From contig NZ_AP026972.1 of NCBI RefSeq assembly GCF_027924105.1, forward strand, positions 1,550,001-1,614,000: DNA of 64,000 nucleotides, read 5' to 3'. The position numbers were made by a program, and so were the translations under genes. Within the stretch, counting starts at the first letter, position 1. Every line of letters begins with the position of its first letter. Below the pieces are notes generated by a model. The model worked only from the letters and a program-made list of their open reading frames with translations. It was not told the DNA's origin and searched no databases. The DNA comes from Polynucleobacter sp. KF022. Lineage in GTDB: Bacteria > Pseudomonadota > Gammaproteobacteria > Burkholderiales > Burkholderiaceae. Of the stretch, positions 16,842-25,467 are shown piece by piece.

Positions 16842-17831
16842 ATGGCCGAAATTTTTACCCCTTTTCTCACTGCATTCATTCTGGCGTACGCCCTACGCCC
16901 TGTTTGCCTGTGGCTTGAGCAGCATCGCCTGCCTCGCGCGCTAGCCGCTGCGACCAGCATGCTGATAGGGCTTTGTCTCGTTTTTTTCATCTTGAGCCTT
17001 TTAATCAGCCTTCTCAAGTATGAAATTCCTCTCATTAAGGCCCAACTACCTGATTGGATTGCCAATACTCAAGCCTGGCTGGGCCCAAAACTCAGTGATT
17101 TGCACATTAATCCCGACTGGGGAACCCTCAAAACCAGTGCTGCACAAAAAATCACCGAACACATTAATGACAATGCCGACAGCTTGATGACTTCTGTCGT
17201 CAGCACCGTACTGATGTCCGGCAGCTCAGTCATTGCAGGCTTTGTAAATGCAGTGCTGATCATTTTTGTAATGTTCTATTTACTAATGGACTGGAACCAC
17301 TTTTTCAGTCTCATTAAAGGATTAGTTCCTGTGCGTGCACAAGAAACAGTTCATCACTTAGCCATGCATACCGATGGATTACTTTCGCAATACTTGCGCG
17401 GTATGTTGATTGTTATTTCTATCATGGCGATTTATTACAGTGCGGGCTTGAGCTTCATTGGCGTAAAAGGTGCGGCAGCACTTGGTGTATTTACTGCACT
17501 CATGATTGTGATCCCGTATATCGGCATCACCGTAGGCCTTACGCTTGCAGTTTTATCAGCGCTTCTCCAATTTGGTCCAGGCACTGAAATTGTTGGGGTG
17601 CTGATCTTGTTTGGCATCGGGCAATTTTTAGAAGGCTTTTTCTTAACGCCCCGCTTAGTGGGTGAGCGCATTGGCTTGCACCCAGTTGCAGTCTTGTTTG
17701 CCTTGCTGTTGTTCGGCAAGCTCTTTGGCTTCTTTGGTGTCTTGCTGGCATTACCTATCAGCGCTGTCAGCTTAGTCCTAGTGAAGTATCTCTGGTCTAT
17801 CTATACGCAAAGCTCTTGGTATCAAAAATAA
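16842..17831 (+). CDS. AI-2E family transporter (PerM/UPF0118)
   Basis: A 329-aa polytopic membrane protein of the AI-2E transporter/PerM family. The core is recognisable: FLTAFILAYALRPVC at the N-terminus, VMFYLLMDWNHF in the middle, and GIGQFLEGFFLTPRLVGERIGLHPVAVLFALL with the glycine-rich last helices. Members include proposed autoinducer-2 exporters and Na+/H+ antiporters; the substrate here is unknown. It appears to lack the first membrane helix that many members have, because an in-frame TGA 7 bases upstream fixes the start. It lies ahead of hda, as in many betaproteobacteria. Confidence 0.9.
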   Translation: MAEIFTPFLTAFILAYALRPVCLWLEQHRLPRALAAATSMLIGLCLVFFILSLLISLLKYEIPLIKAQLPDWIANTQAWLGPKLSDLHINPDWGTLKTSAAQKITEHINDNADSLMTSVVSTVLMSGSSVIAGFVNAVLIIFVMFYLLMDWNHFFSLIKGLVPVRAQETVHHLAMHTDGLLSQYLRGMLIVISIMAIYYSAGLSFIGVKGAAALGVFTALMIVIPYIGITVGLTLAVLSALLQFGPGTEIVGVLILFGIGQFLEGFFLTPRLVGERIGLHPVAVLFALLLFGKLFGFFGVLLALPISAVSLVLVKYLWSIYTQSSWYQK

Positions 17832-17842
17832 GTTTGGTAGCA

Positions 17843-18598
17843 ATGAATACACCTTCGCTTCCAAAACAATTTGCACTGGATATTAGTCACTCACCTAAAG
17901 CGAGTCTAGAAAACTATCTCCCCGGAAAAGATCTCGCACTGATTTCTGCGTTAAAAAATATCGCGCACTCTTGGGGAAAATCGAGTAGCGAAGTTTCTAG
18001 CAACCCATTAAATCAACGTTGGATTTATTGGTGGGGGCCTGAGGGCTCTGGGCGCACACACTTGCTAGAGGCCATCGAAAATGCTGCCAAAAATGCTGGT
18101 CTTGAACATGTTGCTCTTACGCCATCAGAACCCACATCCTGGGTTCGACTCGAAGAGAATATGAGTTCACTGGCACAAAGTAATACGCCCTCAGTCATTA
18201 CAGTGGATGACGTTGATCAATTAGATGAGCGCCTCGTGGGATCGTTATTTCGGATTCTGAATACGGTGCAAGCGAGCAAAGCGCTGCACATTTTTATGGC
18301 TGGTTCAGCCGCCCCCGCCGCCCTAGAGCTTCGAGAAGACCTGCGAACCCGTCTGGGCTGGGGTTTGGTGTTTCAGACACAGCTTTTGGATGATGATGAG
18401 AAAATACAGGCATTAGGTGAGGCAGCCAAAGCGCGAGGACTGGTTTTATCGCCCGATGTATTGCCTTGGTTATTAAGCCGCTTCTATCGGGATATGCCCA
18501 GCTTAACGGCCTTAATTGATGCCTTAGATGCTTACTCTTTAGAAACAAAACGTGCTGTAACCTTGCCGCTTGTCCGCGAGCTCTTGCAGCCTAAATAA
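17843..18598 (+). CDS. hda: DnaA-related regulatory protein (Hda-like)
   Basis: A 251-aa single AAA+ domain related to DnaA domain III, without the DnaA DNA-binding C-terminus. Features are ASLENYLPGKDLALISAL, the nucleotide loop WWGPEGSGRTHLLEA, VITVDDVDQLD and a sensor-like RDMPSLTALIDALD. In E. coli Hda works with the beta clamp to make DnaA hydrolyse ATP after initiation. A clamp-binding QxF/L-like motif (PKQFAL) is at the N-terminus. The start at 17843 follows perM by 11 bases; an upstream frame extension inside perM starts with TTG and is not needed. Confidence 0.92.
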   Translation: MNTPSLPKQFALDISHSPKASLENYLPGKDLALISALKNIAHSWGKSSSEVSSNPLNQRWIYWWGPEGSGRTHLLEAIENAAKNAGLEHVALTPSEPTSWVRLEENMSSLAQSNTPSVITVDDVDQLDERLVGSLFRILNTVQASKALHIFMAGSAAPAALELREDLRTRLGWGLVFQTQLLDDDEKIQALGEAAKARGLVLSPDVLPWLLSRFYRDMPSLTALIDALDAYSLETKRAVTLPLVRELLQPK

Positions 18599-18616
18599 TT
18601 TATTACATATTCATTC

Positions 18617-19297
18617 GTGACCCAGTTAGCCCTTTTCGATTTAGACCACACCCTGTTGCCCTGCGATAGTGATTATGAATGGGGCCAATTTTTGGCTCGT
18701 ATTGGTGTTGTTGACAGCGAATACTACGCTCGGCAAAACGAACGTTTTTATCAAGACTATAAAGAGGGCAAACTTGATATTCATGAATTTCTACGCTTCG
18801 CCTTAAAGCCACTATCCGAACACTCGCGCGCTCAACTCAAAGAATGGCATGACGCTTTTATGAAAGAGGTGATTAACGGTCAACTTCGGCAAGAAGCACT
18901 TGATTTAGTTAAGCGACACCAAGATGCTGGTGATCTTTGCTGCGTGATAACGGCTACTAATAGTTTTGTGACTCGCCCAATCGTAGAAAGTTTTGGCATT
19001 GAACATCTGATTGCTACAGAGCCAGCTACCGCTGATAACCAGCCTTTGGCCAACTACACCGGCGAAGTGAAGGGTACCCCTAATTTTCGCGAAGGCAAAA
19101 TTCAGAACCTACATGACTGGTTGGCTAATCAAAAGCTTTCATTAGATCGCTTGCCCTACAGTTATTTTTACTCCGACTCGATGAACGACCTACCTTTACT
19201 TGAAAAAGTGAGTCATCCAGTTGCTACTAACCCAGATGATCGCCTTCGCAATGAAGCCAAGCAGCGCAACTGGCCCATTCTTGAATTGTTTGCATGA
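18617..19297 (+). CDS. HAD family phosphatase (HAD-IB, SerB-like)
   Basis: A 226-aa haloacid dehalogenase-like hydrolase of subfamily IB. Motif I is LFDLDHTLLPCDSD at residues 6-19 (catalytic Asp pair), motif II the T in VITATNSF, and motif III/IV YFYSDSMNDLPLLE near residue 185. The class includes phosphoserine phosphatase and histidinol-phosphatase-like enzymes; the substrate is not determined. The start is GTG at 18617, the only usual start in frame before motif I. Its last 4 bases overlap pcnB (ATGA), so the two are coupled. Confidence 0.9.
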   Translation: MTQLALFDLDHTLLPCDSDYEWGQFLARIGVVDSEYYARQNERFYQDYKEGKLDIHEFLRFALKPLSEHSRAQLKEWHDAFMKEVINGQLRQEALDLVKRHQDAGDLCCVITATNSFVTRPIVESFGIEHLIATEPATADNQPLANYTGEVKGTPNFREGKIQNLHDWLANQKLSLDRLPYSYFYSDSMNDLPLLEKVSHPVATNPDDRLRNEAKQRNWPILELFA

Positions 19298-20694
19298 TCA
19301 CTAAATTTATCAAACGTATTTTGCGGCGTGACCCGATGGTCAAGCACAGCCAGGCAAATAATACTGGTGCGCCGAAACGTATTCCCAAAAAATCGCATCG
19401 TATTGACCCTCACCTGCTTTCCAAAAATGCAGTCAAGGTGACTCATACTTTGCAACAAGCAGGTTATGAAGCATTTATCGTTGGTGGCGCTGTACGCGAT
19501 CTTGCGCTTGGCATTAGCCCTAAAGATTTTGACGTTGCAACCAATGCAACACCAGATCAAGTGCAAAGACTATTTCGTAAAGCCCGTCTTATTGGTCGCC
19601 GCTTTCAAATTGTGCATGTGACTTTTTTTGGTAAAGGCCACCCTGAAATCATTGAAGTATCAACCTTCAGAGCCTTGCTGGATAACGCTGGAGACCATGT
19701 AGCAGAAAGTGGTCGCATTCTGCGCGACAACGTCTGGGGATCGCAGGGCGAAGATGCAGCGAGACGTGATTTCACGATCAATGCCATGTATTACGACCCA
19801 TCCTCTGAGACAGTACTTGACTATCACGGCGGTATGGCGGACATGCAAAAGAAAACGTTGCGCATGATTGGTGATCCAGCCAAACGCTATCGCGAGGATC
19901 CTGTGCGCATGCTCAGAGCAGTTCGATTTGCTGCCAAAACTGGCTTTGAATTAGACAGCGCTACGCGCGCACCAATTGCCAAACTTGGCAAGCTACTAAA
20001 TGATGTTCCTTCTGCCCGACTCTTTGATGAAATCCTCAAGCTCCTGATGTCAGGCTACTCTTGGCGCGCTATCCAAGGCTTAAAGGAGGCCGGACTCCAT
20101 CATGGCTTACTGCCATTACTGGATCACATTCTGGATGAGGGCGAAGACTCCAAAGGTGCTAATGATTTTGTAAAGCTTGCATTAGCCAACACGGATGAAC
20201 GAATCCAATCCGGCAAAAGTGTTTCAGCTGGCTTTTTATTTGCCACCCTACTTTGGCCTGATCTTTTGAAGAATTGGAAAGCCAATTCTAGTAAAGGTAT
20301 GGCGAATATCCCAGCCCTGCATGATGCTATGGATGACACGATTGCCACCCAAAGCAGTGGTATGACTATTCAAAGACGCTTTGAGAGTGATATGCGGGAG
20401 ATTTGGTCCATGCAGCCGCGCTTTGAAAGACGCGTAGGTCGCTATCCTTACCGCCTCATAGAATCCCCTCGCTTTCGTGCGGGTTATGACTTTATGTTGC
20501 TTCGCTGCGCCACTGGCGAACTAAATCCCGCTATCGGCCAATGGTGGACAGACTTCATTGCGGCAGATCCGGCGGGGCAAGACGAGCTCATGGCTAGCGC
20601 TAAAAATGAATCCGGGAACAGCCCTACCCCAGCCAAAAGACGCCGCCGCAGAAAGCCAAAATCAGCGCTGCCACCAGAGGGTGCAGCAAGCTAA
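19294..20694 (+). CDS. pcnB: Poly(A) polymerase I
   Basis: Adds poly(A) tails to the 3' ends of RNA, promoting decay. It is 466 aa. The nucleotidyltransferase core shows FIVGGAVRDLALGISPKDFDVAT with the catalytic Asp residues, IGRRFQIVHV, DNVWGSQGEDAARRDFTINAM and YREDPVRMLRAVRFAAK. The C-terminal tail is highly basic (KRRRRRKPK), typical of PcnB and absent from most CCA-adding enzymes, which is why PcnB is chosen over Cca. It overlaps the HAD gene by 4 bases and precedes folK by 52. Confidence 0.93.
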   Translation: MITKFIKRILRRDPMVKHSQANNTGAPKRIPKKSHRIDPHLLSKNAVKVTHTLQQAGYEAFIVGGAVRDLALGISPKDFDVATNATPDQVQRLFRKARLIGRRFQIVHVTFFGKGHPEIIEVSTFRALLDNAGDHVAESGRILRDNVWGSQGEDAARRDFTINAMYYDPSSETVLDYHGGMADMQKKTLRMIGDPAKRYREDPVRMLRAVRFAAKTGFELDSATRAPIAKLGKLLNDVPSARLFDEILKLLMSGYSWRAIQGLKEAGLHHGLLPLLDHILDEGEDSKGANDFVKLALANTDERIQSGKSVSAGFLFATLLWPDLLKNWKANSSKGMANIPALHDAMDDTIATQSSGMTIQRRFESDMREIWSMQPRFERRVGRYPYRLIESPRFRAGYDFMLLRCATGELNPAIGQWWTDFIAADPAGQDELMASAKNESGNSPTPAKRRRRRKPKSALPPEGAAS

Positions 20695-20746
20695 GCAGAC
20701 TTAGAGAAATTTCAGTAAAGTAGTTTCATCTCTAGTTTGGAATTCT

Positions 20747-21274
20747 ATGGCACGGGCATATATCGGATTTGGCGGGAATATTGGTGACACGCGTCAGCTT
20801 ATTACTGATGCCATTGTTTGCCTGGCATTGCGCTCCGAACTCCAAATTCTGGCAAAAAGCTGTTTTTATCAAAGTGCTCCGGTAGAAGCGACTGGCGGTG
20901 ATTACATTAATGCCGTCATTGAAGTCGAAACTGAATTAACTCCTTATGGCCTATTGCATGTATGCCAAATGATTGAACAAGAGTTTGGTCGCGAGCGGCC
21001 CTACGCAAATGCCCCTCGCACTCTTGATCTCGACATTCTTTCGTTTGAAGGGGTGACCCAAAATGAAACAGAGTTAATGCTGCCCCACCCCAAGATCATT
21101 GAGCGTTCGTTTGTACTTCTACCCCTCCTTGAAATAGCCCCCGAAATCTTTTTGCCGCAGTGGGGAGAGCTCAAGGCTTATTTACCCAATGTTGCCCACC
21201 AAAGAATCGAAAAACTCCCCTGCAGGAACTGTAATTGCGGGGAAAAAGACGTTTATAGCCAATCGGCGCATTAA
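20747..21274 (+). CDS. folK: 2-amino-4-hydroxy-6-hydroxymethyldihydropteridine pyrophosphokinase
   Basis: Transfers pyrophosphate from ATP to the hydroxymethyl pterin in folate synthesis. It is 175 aa. Signature blocks are YIGFGGNIGD at the start, YQSAPVEATGGDYINAV, and GRERPYANAPRTLDLDIL with the metal-binding Asp pair, then LPHPKIIERSFVLLPL. It sits between pcnB and panB, a pcnB-folK-panB order known from many proteobacteria. Confidence 0.96.
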   Translation: MARAYIGFGGNIGDTRQLITDAIVCLALRSELQILAKSCFYQSAPVEATGGDYINAVIEVETELTPYGLLHVCQMIEQEFGRERPYANAPRTLDLDILSFEGVTQNETELMLPHPKIIERSFVLLPLLEIAPEIFLPQWGELKAYLPNVAHQRIEKLPCRNCNCGEKDVYSQSAH

Positions 21275-21291
21275 TTCATTAAACTCTCGCC

Positions 21292-22110
21292 ATGGGTTAC
21301 TTACAAGGCGATAAGCCAATCACAATTACTAAGCTCCTCGCAATGCATGCTGAGGGTGAAAAAATTTCTATGCTTACTGCATATGATTCAACCATGTCCG
21401 CACTCCTGAATCGTTGTGGAGTGGAAACCATTTTGGTTGGCGATTCTCTAGGCAATGTGATTCAGGGGCACTCCAGCACAACACCTGTTACCGTAGGGCA
21501 GGTGGCTTATCACACCGAGTGTGTGGCTCGCGCAAATACCCATGCGTTTTTGATTGCCGACCTCCCATTTGCGAGCTACGGTGATCCCGTACAAGCTTTG
21601 GAGTCTTCTGCTGAGCTCATGCGTGCCGGTGCAGATATGGTGAAACTTGAGGGTGGCGGTGAATGGCAGGTAGATATCATCCGTCACTTAGTAGAGCGTA
21701 GTGTGCCTGTGTGTGCACACTTAGGCCTATTGCCACAATCCGTTCATGTATTGGGTGGCTATAAGGTACAAGGTAAATCAAAAGATGCGGCTAGTGTGAT
21801 GCTCGAACAAGCACTCGCTTGCCAAGCAGCAGGAGCACAAATGGTAGTACTTGAAGCCATTCCTTCATCGCTAGGCGAAAGAATTACTGCCGAATTACAT
21901 ATCCCCACGATTGGAATTGGCGCTGGCCCAGATTGCTCTGGTCAAGTGTTGGTACTGCAGGATATGTTGGGTATCAGCCCAGGCAAACCACCGAAGTTTG
22001 TCAAAAACTTCATGGATGGCCATCACTCAGTCGAAGCTGCTATTAAGGCTTACGTACGTGAAGTGAAGTCCGGGAAATTCCCCGGACCTGAACATGGCTT
22101 TGCAGGCTAA
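21292..22110 (+). CDS. panB: 3-methyl-2-oxobutanoate hydroxymethyltransferase
   Basis: First committed step of pantothenate synthesis: transfers a hydroxymethyl group from methylene-tetrahydrofolate to alpha-ketoisovalerate, giving ketopantoate. It is 272 aa, typical length. Blocks visible are MLTAYDSTMSALL, ILVGDSLGNVIQGH (Mg-binding Asp), ADLPFASYG, KLEGG and TIGIGAGPDCSGQVLVLQDMLG. The ATG follows folK by 17 bases. A TAAACT hexamer 6 bases before the ATG could be another leaderless -10, but it is only four of six to consensus. Confidence 0.96.
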   Translation: MGYLQGDKPITITKLLAMHAEGEKISMLTAYDSTMSALLNRCGVETILVGDSLGNVIQGHSSTTPVTVGQVAYHTECVARANTHAFLIADLPFASYGDPVQALESSAELMRAGADMVKLEGGGEWQVDIIRHLVERSVPVCAHLGLLPQSVHVLGGYKVQGKSKDAASVMLEQALACQAAGAQMVVLEAIPSSLGERITAELHIPTIGIGAGPDCSGQVLVLQDMLGISPGKPPKFVKNFMDGHHSVEAAIKAYVREVKSGKFPGPEHGFAG

Positions 22111-22136
22111 TTGCCTGCCAGCCCACACACTAGTTA

Positions 22137-23273
22137 TTAACTAAAGAAACTCTTTACGCCGTCAAACCAACCCTTTTGCTGAGGGCTATGTTTGTCACCG
22201 CCGGATTTCAGGCTGTCATCAAACTTCTGCAGCAATTTCTTTTGCTCATCAGTCAGCTTTACCGGAGTCTCCACCAATACATGAACGAAAAGATCACCCA
22301 CCAAGGTTGAGCGCAAGCCTTTAATGCCTTTGTTACGCAAACGGAATGTCTTACCAGTTTGGGTACCTTCGGGAATTGGAAACTCAACGCGCCCTGCAAG
22401 CGTAGGCACTTCTATTTCTCCGCCGATGGTTGCGGTTGCAAAGGAGATAGGCATTTGTACGTGCAAATCACTACCATCACGTTCAAAAACCTTATGGGGT
22501 TTGACTCGCACTTCTACATACAGATCGCCAGAAGGTCCGCCGTTAATGCCTGGCTCGCCGTTACCAACAGAACGCACACGCATGCCATCATCGATACCTG
22601 CTGGTATTTTGATTTCGAGTGTTTTTTGTTCTTTGTGTTTTCCAGTGCCATGACAAGTTTTACAGGGCTTCGGAATGTACTCGCCTGTGCCGCGGCACTT
22701 AGGGCAAGTTTGTTGCATAGAGAAGAAGCCTTGTTGAACGCGCACCTGACCATGCCCACCGCAGGTTGTGCATGTTTCTGCTTTCGTTCCTGGCTCAGCG
22801 CCAGTGCCATGACATGGTTTGCAATTGCTCCAGCTTGGAACGCGAATTTGGGTTGTATGCCCCTCAGCTGCTTGCTCAAGGGTAATGTCCATGTTGTAGC
22901 GCAGATCAGCGCCTTTATAGACTTGTGGACCAGACTGGCGACCGCCGCCTTGCCCAAAGATATCTCCAAAGATATCTCCAAACGCATCAGCAAAACCGCC
23001 ACCACCAAATCCGCCGCCGCCAAAACCACCGCCCATAGAAGGATCAACACCAGCATGACCATATTGGTCATAAGCAGCGCGCTTATTGGGATCGGTTAAG
23101 GTTTCATATGCTTCCTTAACTTCTTTAAATTGGGCTTCAGCCGTTTTGCTATCGGGATTGCGATCTGGATGATGCTTCATCGCCATCTTTCGATAAGCCT
23201 TTTTCAGCTCATCATCACTGGCACCTTTTGCTACACCAAGCACTTCATAAAAATCGCGTTTACTTTTAGGCAC
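22137..23273 (-). CDS. dnaJ: Chaperone protein DnaJ (Hsp40)
   Basis: Co-chaperone that delivers clients to DnaK and stimulates its ATPase. It is 378 aa. The J-domain has HPDRNPD at residues 35-41; a Gly/Phe-rich linker follows, including a tandem GDIFGDIFG; then four zinc-binding CxxCxGxG repeats (CKPCHGTG, CTTCGGHG, CPKCRGTG, CKTCHGTG) and the substrate-binding C-terminal domains. The start is GTG at 23273 with AGAGGA upstream. It follows dnaK by 100 bases with a strong hairpin in the gap. Confidence 0.98.
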   Translation of the reverse strand: MPKSKRDFYEVLGVAKGASDDELKKAYRKMAMKHHPDRNPDSKTAEAQFKEVKEAYETLTDPNKRAAYDQYGHAGVDPSMGGGFGGGGFGGGGFADAFGDIFGDIFGQGGGRQSGPQVYKGADLRYNMDITLEQAAEGHTTQIRVPSWSNCKPCHGTGAEPGTKAETCTTCGGHGQVRVQQGFFSMQQTCPKCRGTGEYIPKPCKTCHGTGKHKEQKTLEIKIPAGIDDGMRVRSVGNGEPGINGGPSGDLYVEVRVKPHKVFERDGSDLHVQMPISFATATIGGEIEVPTLAGRVEFPIPEGTQTGKTFRLRNKGIKGLRSTLVGDLFVHVLVETPVKLTDEQKKLLQKFDDSLKSGGDKHSPQQKGWFDGVKSFFS

Positions 23274-23302
23274 GGCCTATTCCTCTCAACAACCTGAATG
23301 GC

Positions 23303-23327
23303 ACAAGTCGGCACGAGGCCGACTTGT
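23303..23327 (-). other. Strong hairpin in the dnaK-dnaJ gap
   Basis: A 10-bp perfect stem (23303-23312 with 23318-23327) and a 5-base loop. On the minus strand it is not followed by a run of T, so it is unlikely to be a full terminator. It may stabilise the dnaK mRNA 3' end or lower dnaJ expression. Confidence 0.7.
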
Positions 23328-23373
23328 TATTTAAGTACATCAAAACTACGTCAATGAATGTCTGATTTCAGAA

Positions 23374-25311
23374 TTACTTCTTGTCATCAACCTCTTTGAA
23401 ATCCGCATCAACAACATCTGCATCAGGAGCTTGGCCAGGAGCTGCGCCGCCTGGAGCTGCACCAGCAGCAGCGCCACCTGCTTTAGCTTGCTCAGCAGCC
23501 ATAACTTTTTCGCCCAACTTCTGACTTGCTTTACCCAATGCTTCTGTTTTTGCTTCAATCGCTTCTTTGTCGCTACCTTTAATAGCTTCATCCAAGTCCT
23601 TGAGGGCTGCTTCAATCGCTTCTTTCTCAGCAGCTTCTAAGCTAGCGCCATGCTCTTCCAAAGCCTTCTTGGTTGAGTGAGCCAATGCATCGGCAGTATT
23701 GCGGGCAGTAACCAGTTCTAATGCTTTCTTATCTTCAGCGGCGTTGGCTTCAGCATCTTTCACCATGCGTTGAATCTCTTCCTCGGTCAAGCCAGAGTTT
23801 GCCTTGATGGTGATCTTGTTCTCTTTACCAGTTGTTTTATCTTTTGCAGTTACGTGCAAGATACCGTTGGCATCGATGTCAAAGGTCACTTCAATTTGTG
23901 GCATACCGCGTTGTGCCGGAGCAATACCTTCGAGATTAAATTCACCGAGCAATTTGTTAGCAGCAGCCATCTCACGCTCACCTTGGAAGCACTTAATGGT
24001 TACAGCAGGCTGGTTATCTTCCGCAGTGGAGTAAACCTGTGAATGCTTAGTAGGAATGGTTGTGTTCTTCGGAATCATCTTGGTCATTACGCCGCCAAGA
24101 GTTTCGATACCCAATGACAATGGGGTAACGTCCAAGAGCAATACGTCTTTACGATCGCCAGACAATACGGAACCTTGAATTGCCGCACCAACAGCAACTG
24201 CTTCATCTGGGTTAACGTCTTTACGAGGCTCTTTACCAAAGATTTCTTTTACCTTATCCTGAACTGCAGGCATACGGGTTTGACCGCCGACCAAAATAAC
24301 ATCGTCGATATCTGCTACGTTTACACCAGCATCTTTAATGGCAGTCAAGCAAGGACCAGCTGTTCGCTTGATCAACTCTTCTACCAAAGACTCCAGCTTG
24401 GCGCGGGTCAACTTCAAATTCAAATGCTTAGGACCGCTAGCGTCAGCTGTCACGTATGGCAAATTGATTTCTGTTTGTTGTGCAGATGACAATTCGATCT
24501 TGGCTTTTTCAGCCGCATCTTTTAAGCGCTGCAATGCCAATACGTCTTTACTCAAATCAACGCCTTGTTCTTTCTTGAACTCAGCAATGATCCAGTCAAT
24601 GATGCGTTGGTCAAAGTCTTCACCACCCAAGAATGTGTCGCCGTTGGTTGAGAGCACTTCAAATTGCTTCTCGCCGTCAACGTTGGCAATCTCGATGATG
24701 GATACGTCGAATGTACCACCACCCAAGTCATACACAGCGATCTTGCGATCTGCTTTATCCTGCTTATCCAAACCAAAAGCCAATGCAGCAGCAGTAGGCT
24801 CGTTGATGATGCGCTTTACATCCAAGCCAGCAATACGGCCAGCATCTTTAGTAGCCTGGCGCTGGCTATCGTTAAAGTAAGCAGGAACAGTAATCACTGC
24901 TTCAGTCACTTCTTCGCCTAGATAATCTTCAGCAGTCTTTTTCATCTTGCGCAAAATTTCAGCGGACACTTGTTGTGGTGCCATCTTCTTGTCGCGCGCT
25001 TCAACCCAAGCATCGCCGTTATCAGCGGCAATAATTGAATAAGGCATCAAGCTAATGTCTTTTTGCACTTCAGGATCTGTAAATTTACGACCCATCAAAC
25101 GCTTCACTGCGTAGATGGTGTTTTTAGGATTCGTCACTGATTGACGTTTTGCAGGCGCACCAACCAATACTTCGCCGTCTTCAACGTAAGCGATGATGGA
25201 TGGAGTTGTGCGAGCGCCTTCTGCGTTTTCGACAACCTTAGGTGCATTGTTTTCAACGACTGAAACACATGAATTTGTGGTTCCTAAGTCGATACCGATA
25301 ATCTTTCCCAT
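23374..25311 (-). CDS. dnaK: Chaperone protein DnaK (Hsp70)
   Basis: The 645-aa ATP-driven chaperone. The N-terminal ATPase domain begins GIDLGTTNSCV and contains AVITVPAYFNDSQRQATKDAG and the phosphate-2 stretch DLGGGTFDVS; the substrate-binding domain begins near residue 390 after DVTPLSLGIETLGG. The C-terminus is Gly/Ala-rich and ends in a variant of the EEVD tail (KEVDDKK). The ATG has GGAG upstream. It is preceded by a sigma-32-like promoter and followed by dnaJ. Confidence 0.99.
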   Translation of the reverse strand: MGKIIGIDLGTTNSCVSVVENNAPKVVENAEGARTTPSIIAYVEDGEVLVGAPAKRQSVTNPKNTIYAVKRLMGRKFTDPEVQKDISLMPYSIIAADNGDAWVEARDKKMAPQQVSAEILRKMKKTAEDYLGEEVTEAVITVPAYFNDSQRQATKDAGRIAGLDVKRIINEPTAAALAFGLDKQDKADRKIAVYDLGGGTFDVSIIEIANVDGEKQFEVLSTNGDTFLGGEDFDQRIIDWIIAEFKKEQGVDLSKDVLALQRLKDAAEKAKIELSSAQQTEINLPYVTADASGPKHLNLKLTRAKLESLVEELIKRTAGPCLTAIKDAGVNVADIDDVILVGGQTRMPAVQDKVKEIFGKEPRKDVNPDEAVAVGAAIQGSVLSGDRKDVLLLDVTPLSLGIETLGGVMTKMIPKNTTIPTKHSQVYSTAEDNQPAVTIKCFQGEREMAAANKLLGEFNLEGIAPAQRGMPQIEVTFDIDANGILHVTAKDKTTGKENKITIKANSGLTEEEIQRMVKDAEANAAEDKKALELVTARNTADALAHSTKKALEEHGASLEAAEKEAIEAALKDLDEAIKGSDKEAIEAKTEALGKASQKLGEKVMAAEQAKAGGAAAGAAPGGAAPGQAPDADVVDADFKEVDDKK

Positions 25312-25369
25312 AATTGCTCCAAAAAATTAAATTGTTTGTTGTACTAATGAATATTTCGATACCCAGTAA

Positions 25370-25395
25370 GTGGGGTCTAAAAAAGCGATTTCAAG
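25370..25395 (-). promoter_or_regulatory. Sigma-32-type heat-shock promoter of dnaK
   Basis: On the minus strand, CTTGAA (25390-25395) and CCCCAC (25370-25375) are separated by 14 bases, matching the known RpoH consensus CTTGAA-N13/14-CCCCAT at all but one position. It lies about 60 bases before the dnaK start and downstream of the grpE terminator. Confidence 0.82.
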
Positions 25396-25407
25396 AGCCT
25401 GAATAGC

Positions 25408-25433
25408 AAAAAAGGCAGAAATCTGCCTTTTTT
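25408..25433. terminator. Intrinsic terminator between grpE and dnaK
   Basis: A 12-bp perfect stem (AAAAAAGGCAGA at 25408-25419 with 25422-25433) with T-run exits on both strands. It probably stops grpE transcripts, so that dnaK depends on its own promoter just downstream. Confidence 0.88.
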
Positions 25434-25467
25434 ATGCCTTTTTTGGGGTTTTACCCCAATTTTCTAT

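Noticed and set aside
22102..22118. GCAGGC...GCCTGC hairpin at the end of panB as a terminator
   Set aside because: Stem of only 6 bp inside the last codons and no T run, so not enough for an intrinsic terminator.
22359..23099. A 246-codon open frame antisense to dnaJ
   Set aside because: It lies wholly opposite conserved dnaJ sequence, its translation is Cys/Phe-rich with no family resemblance, and long antisense frames are common opposite biased codons.
24338..24880. A 180-codon open frame antisense to dnaK
   Set aside because: It mirrors conserved dnaK codons; no ribosome site and no recognisable domain.
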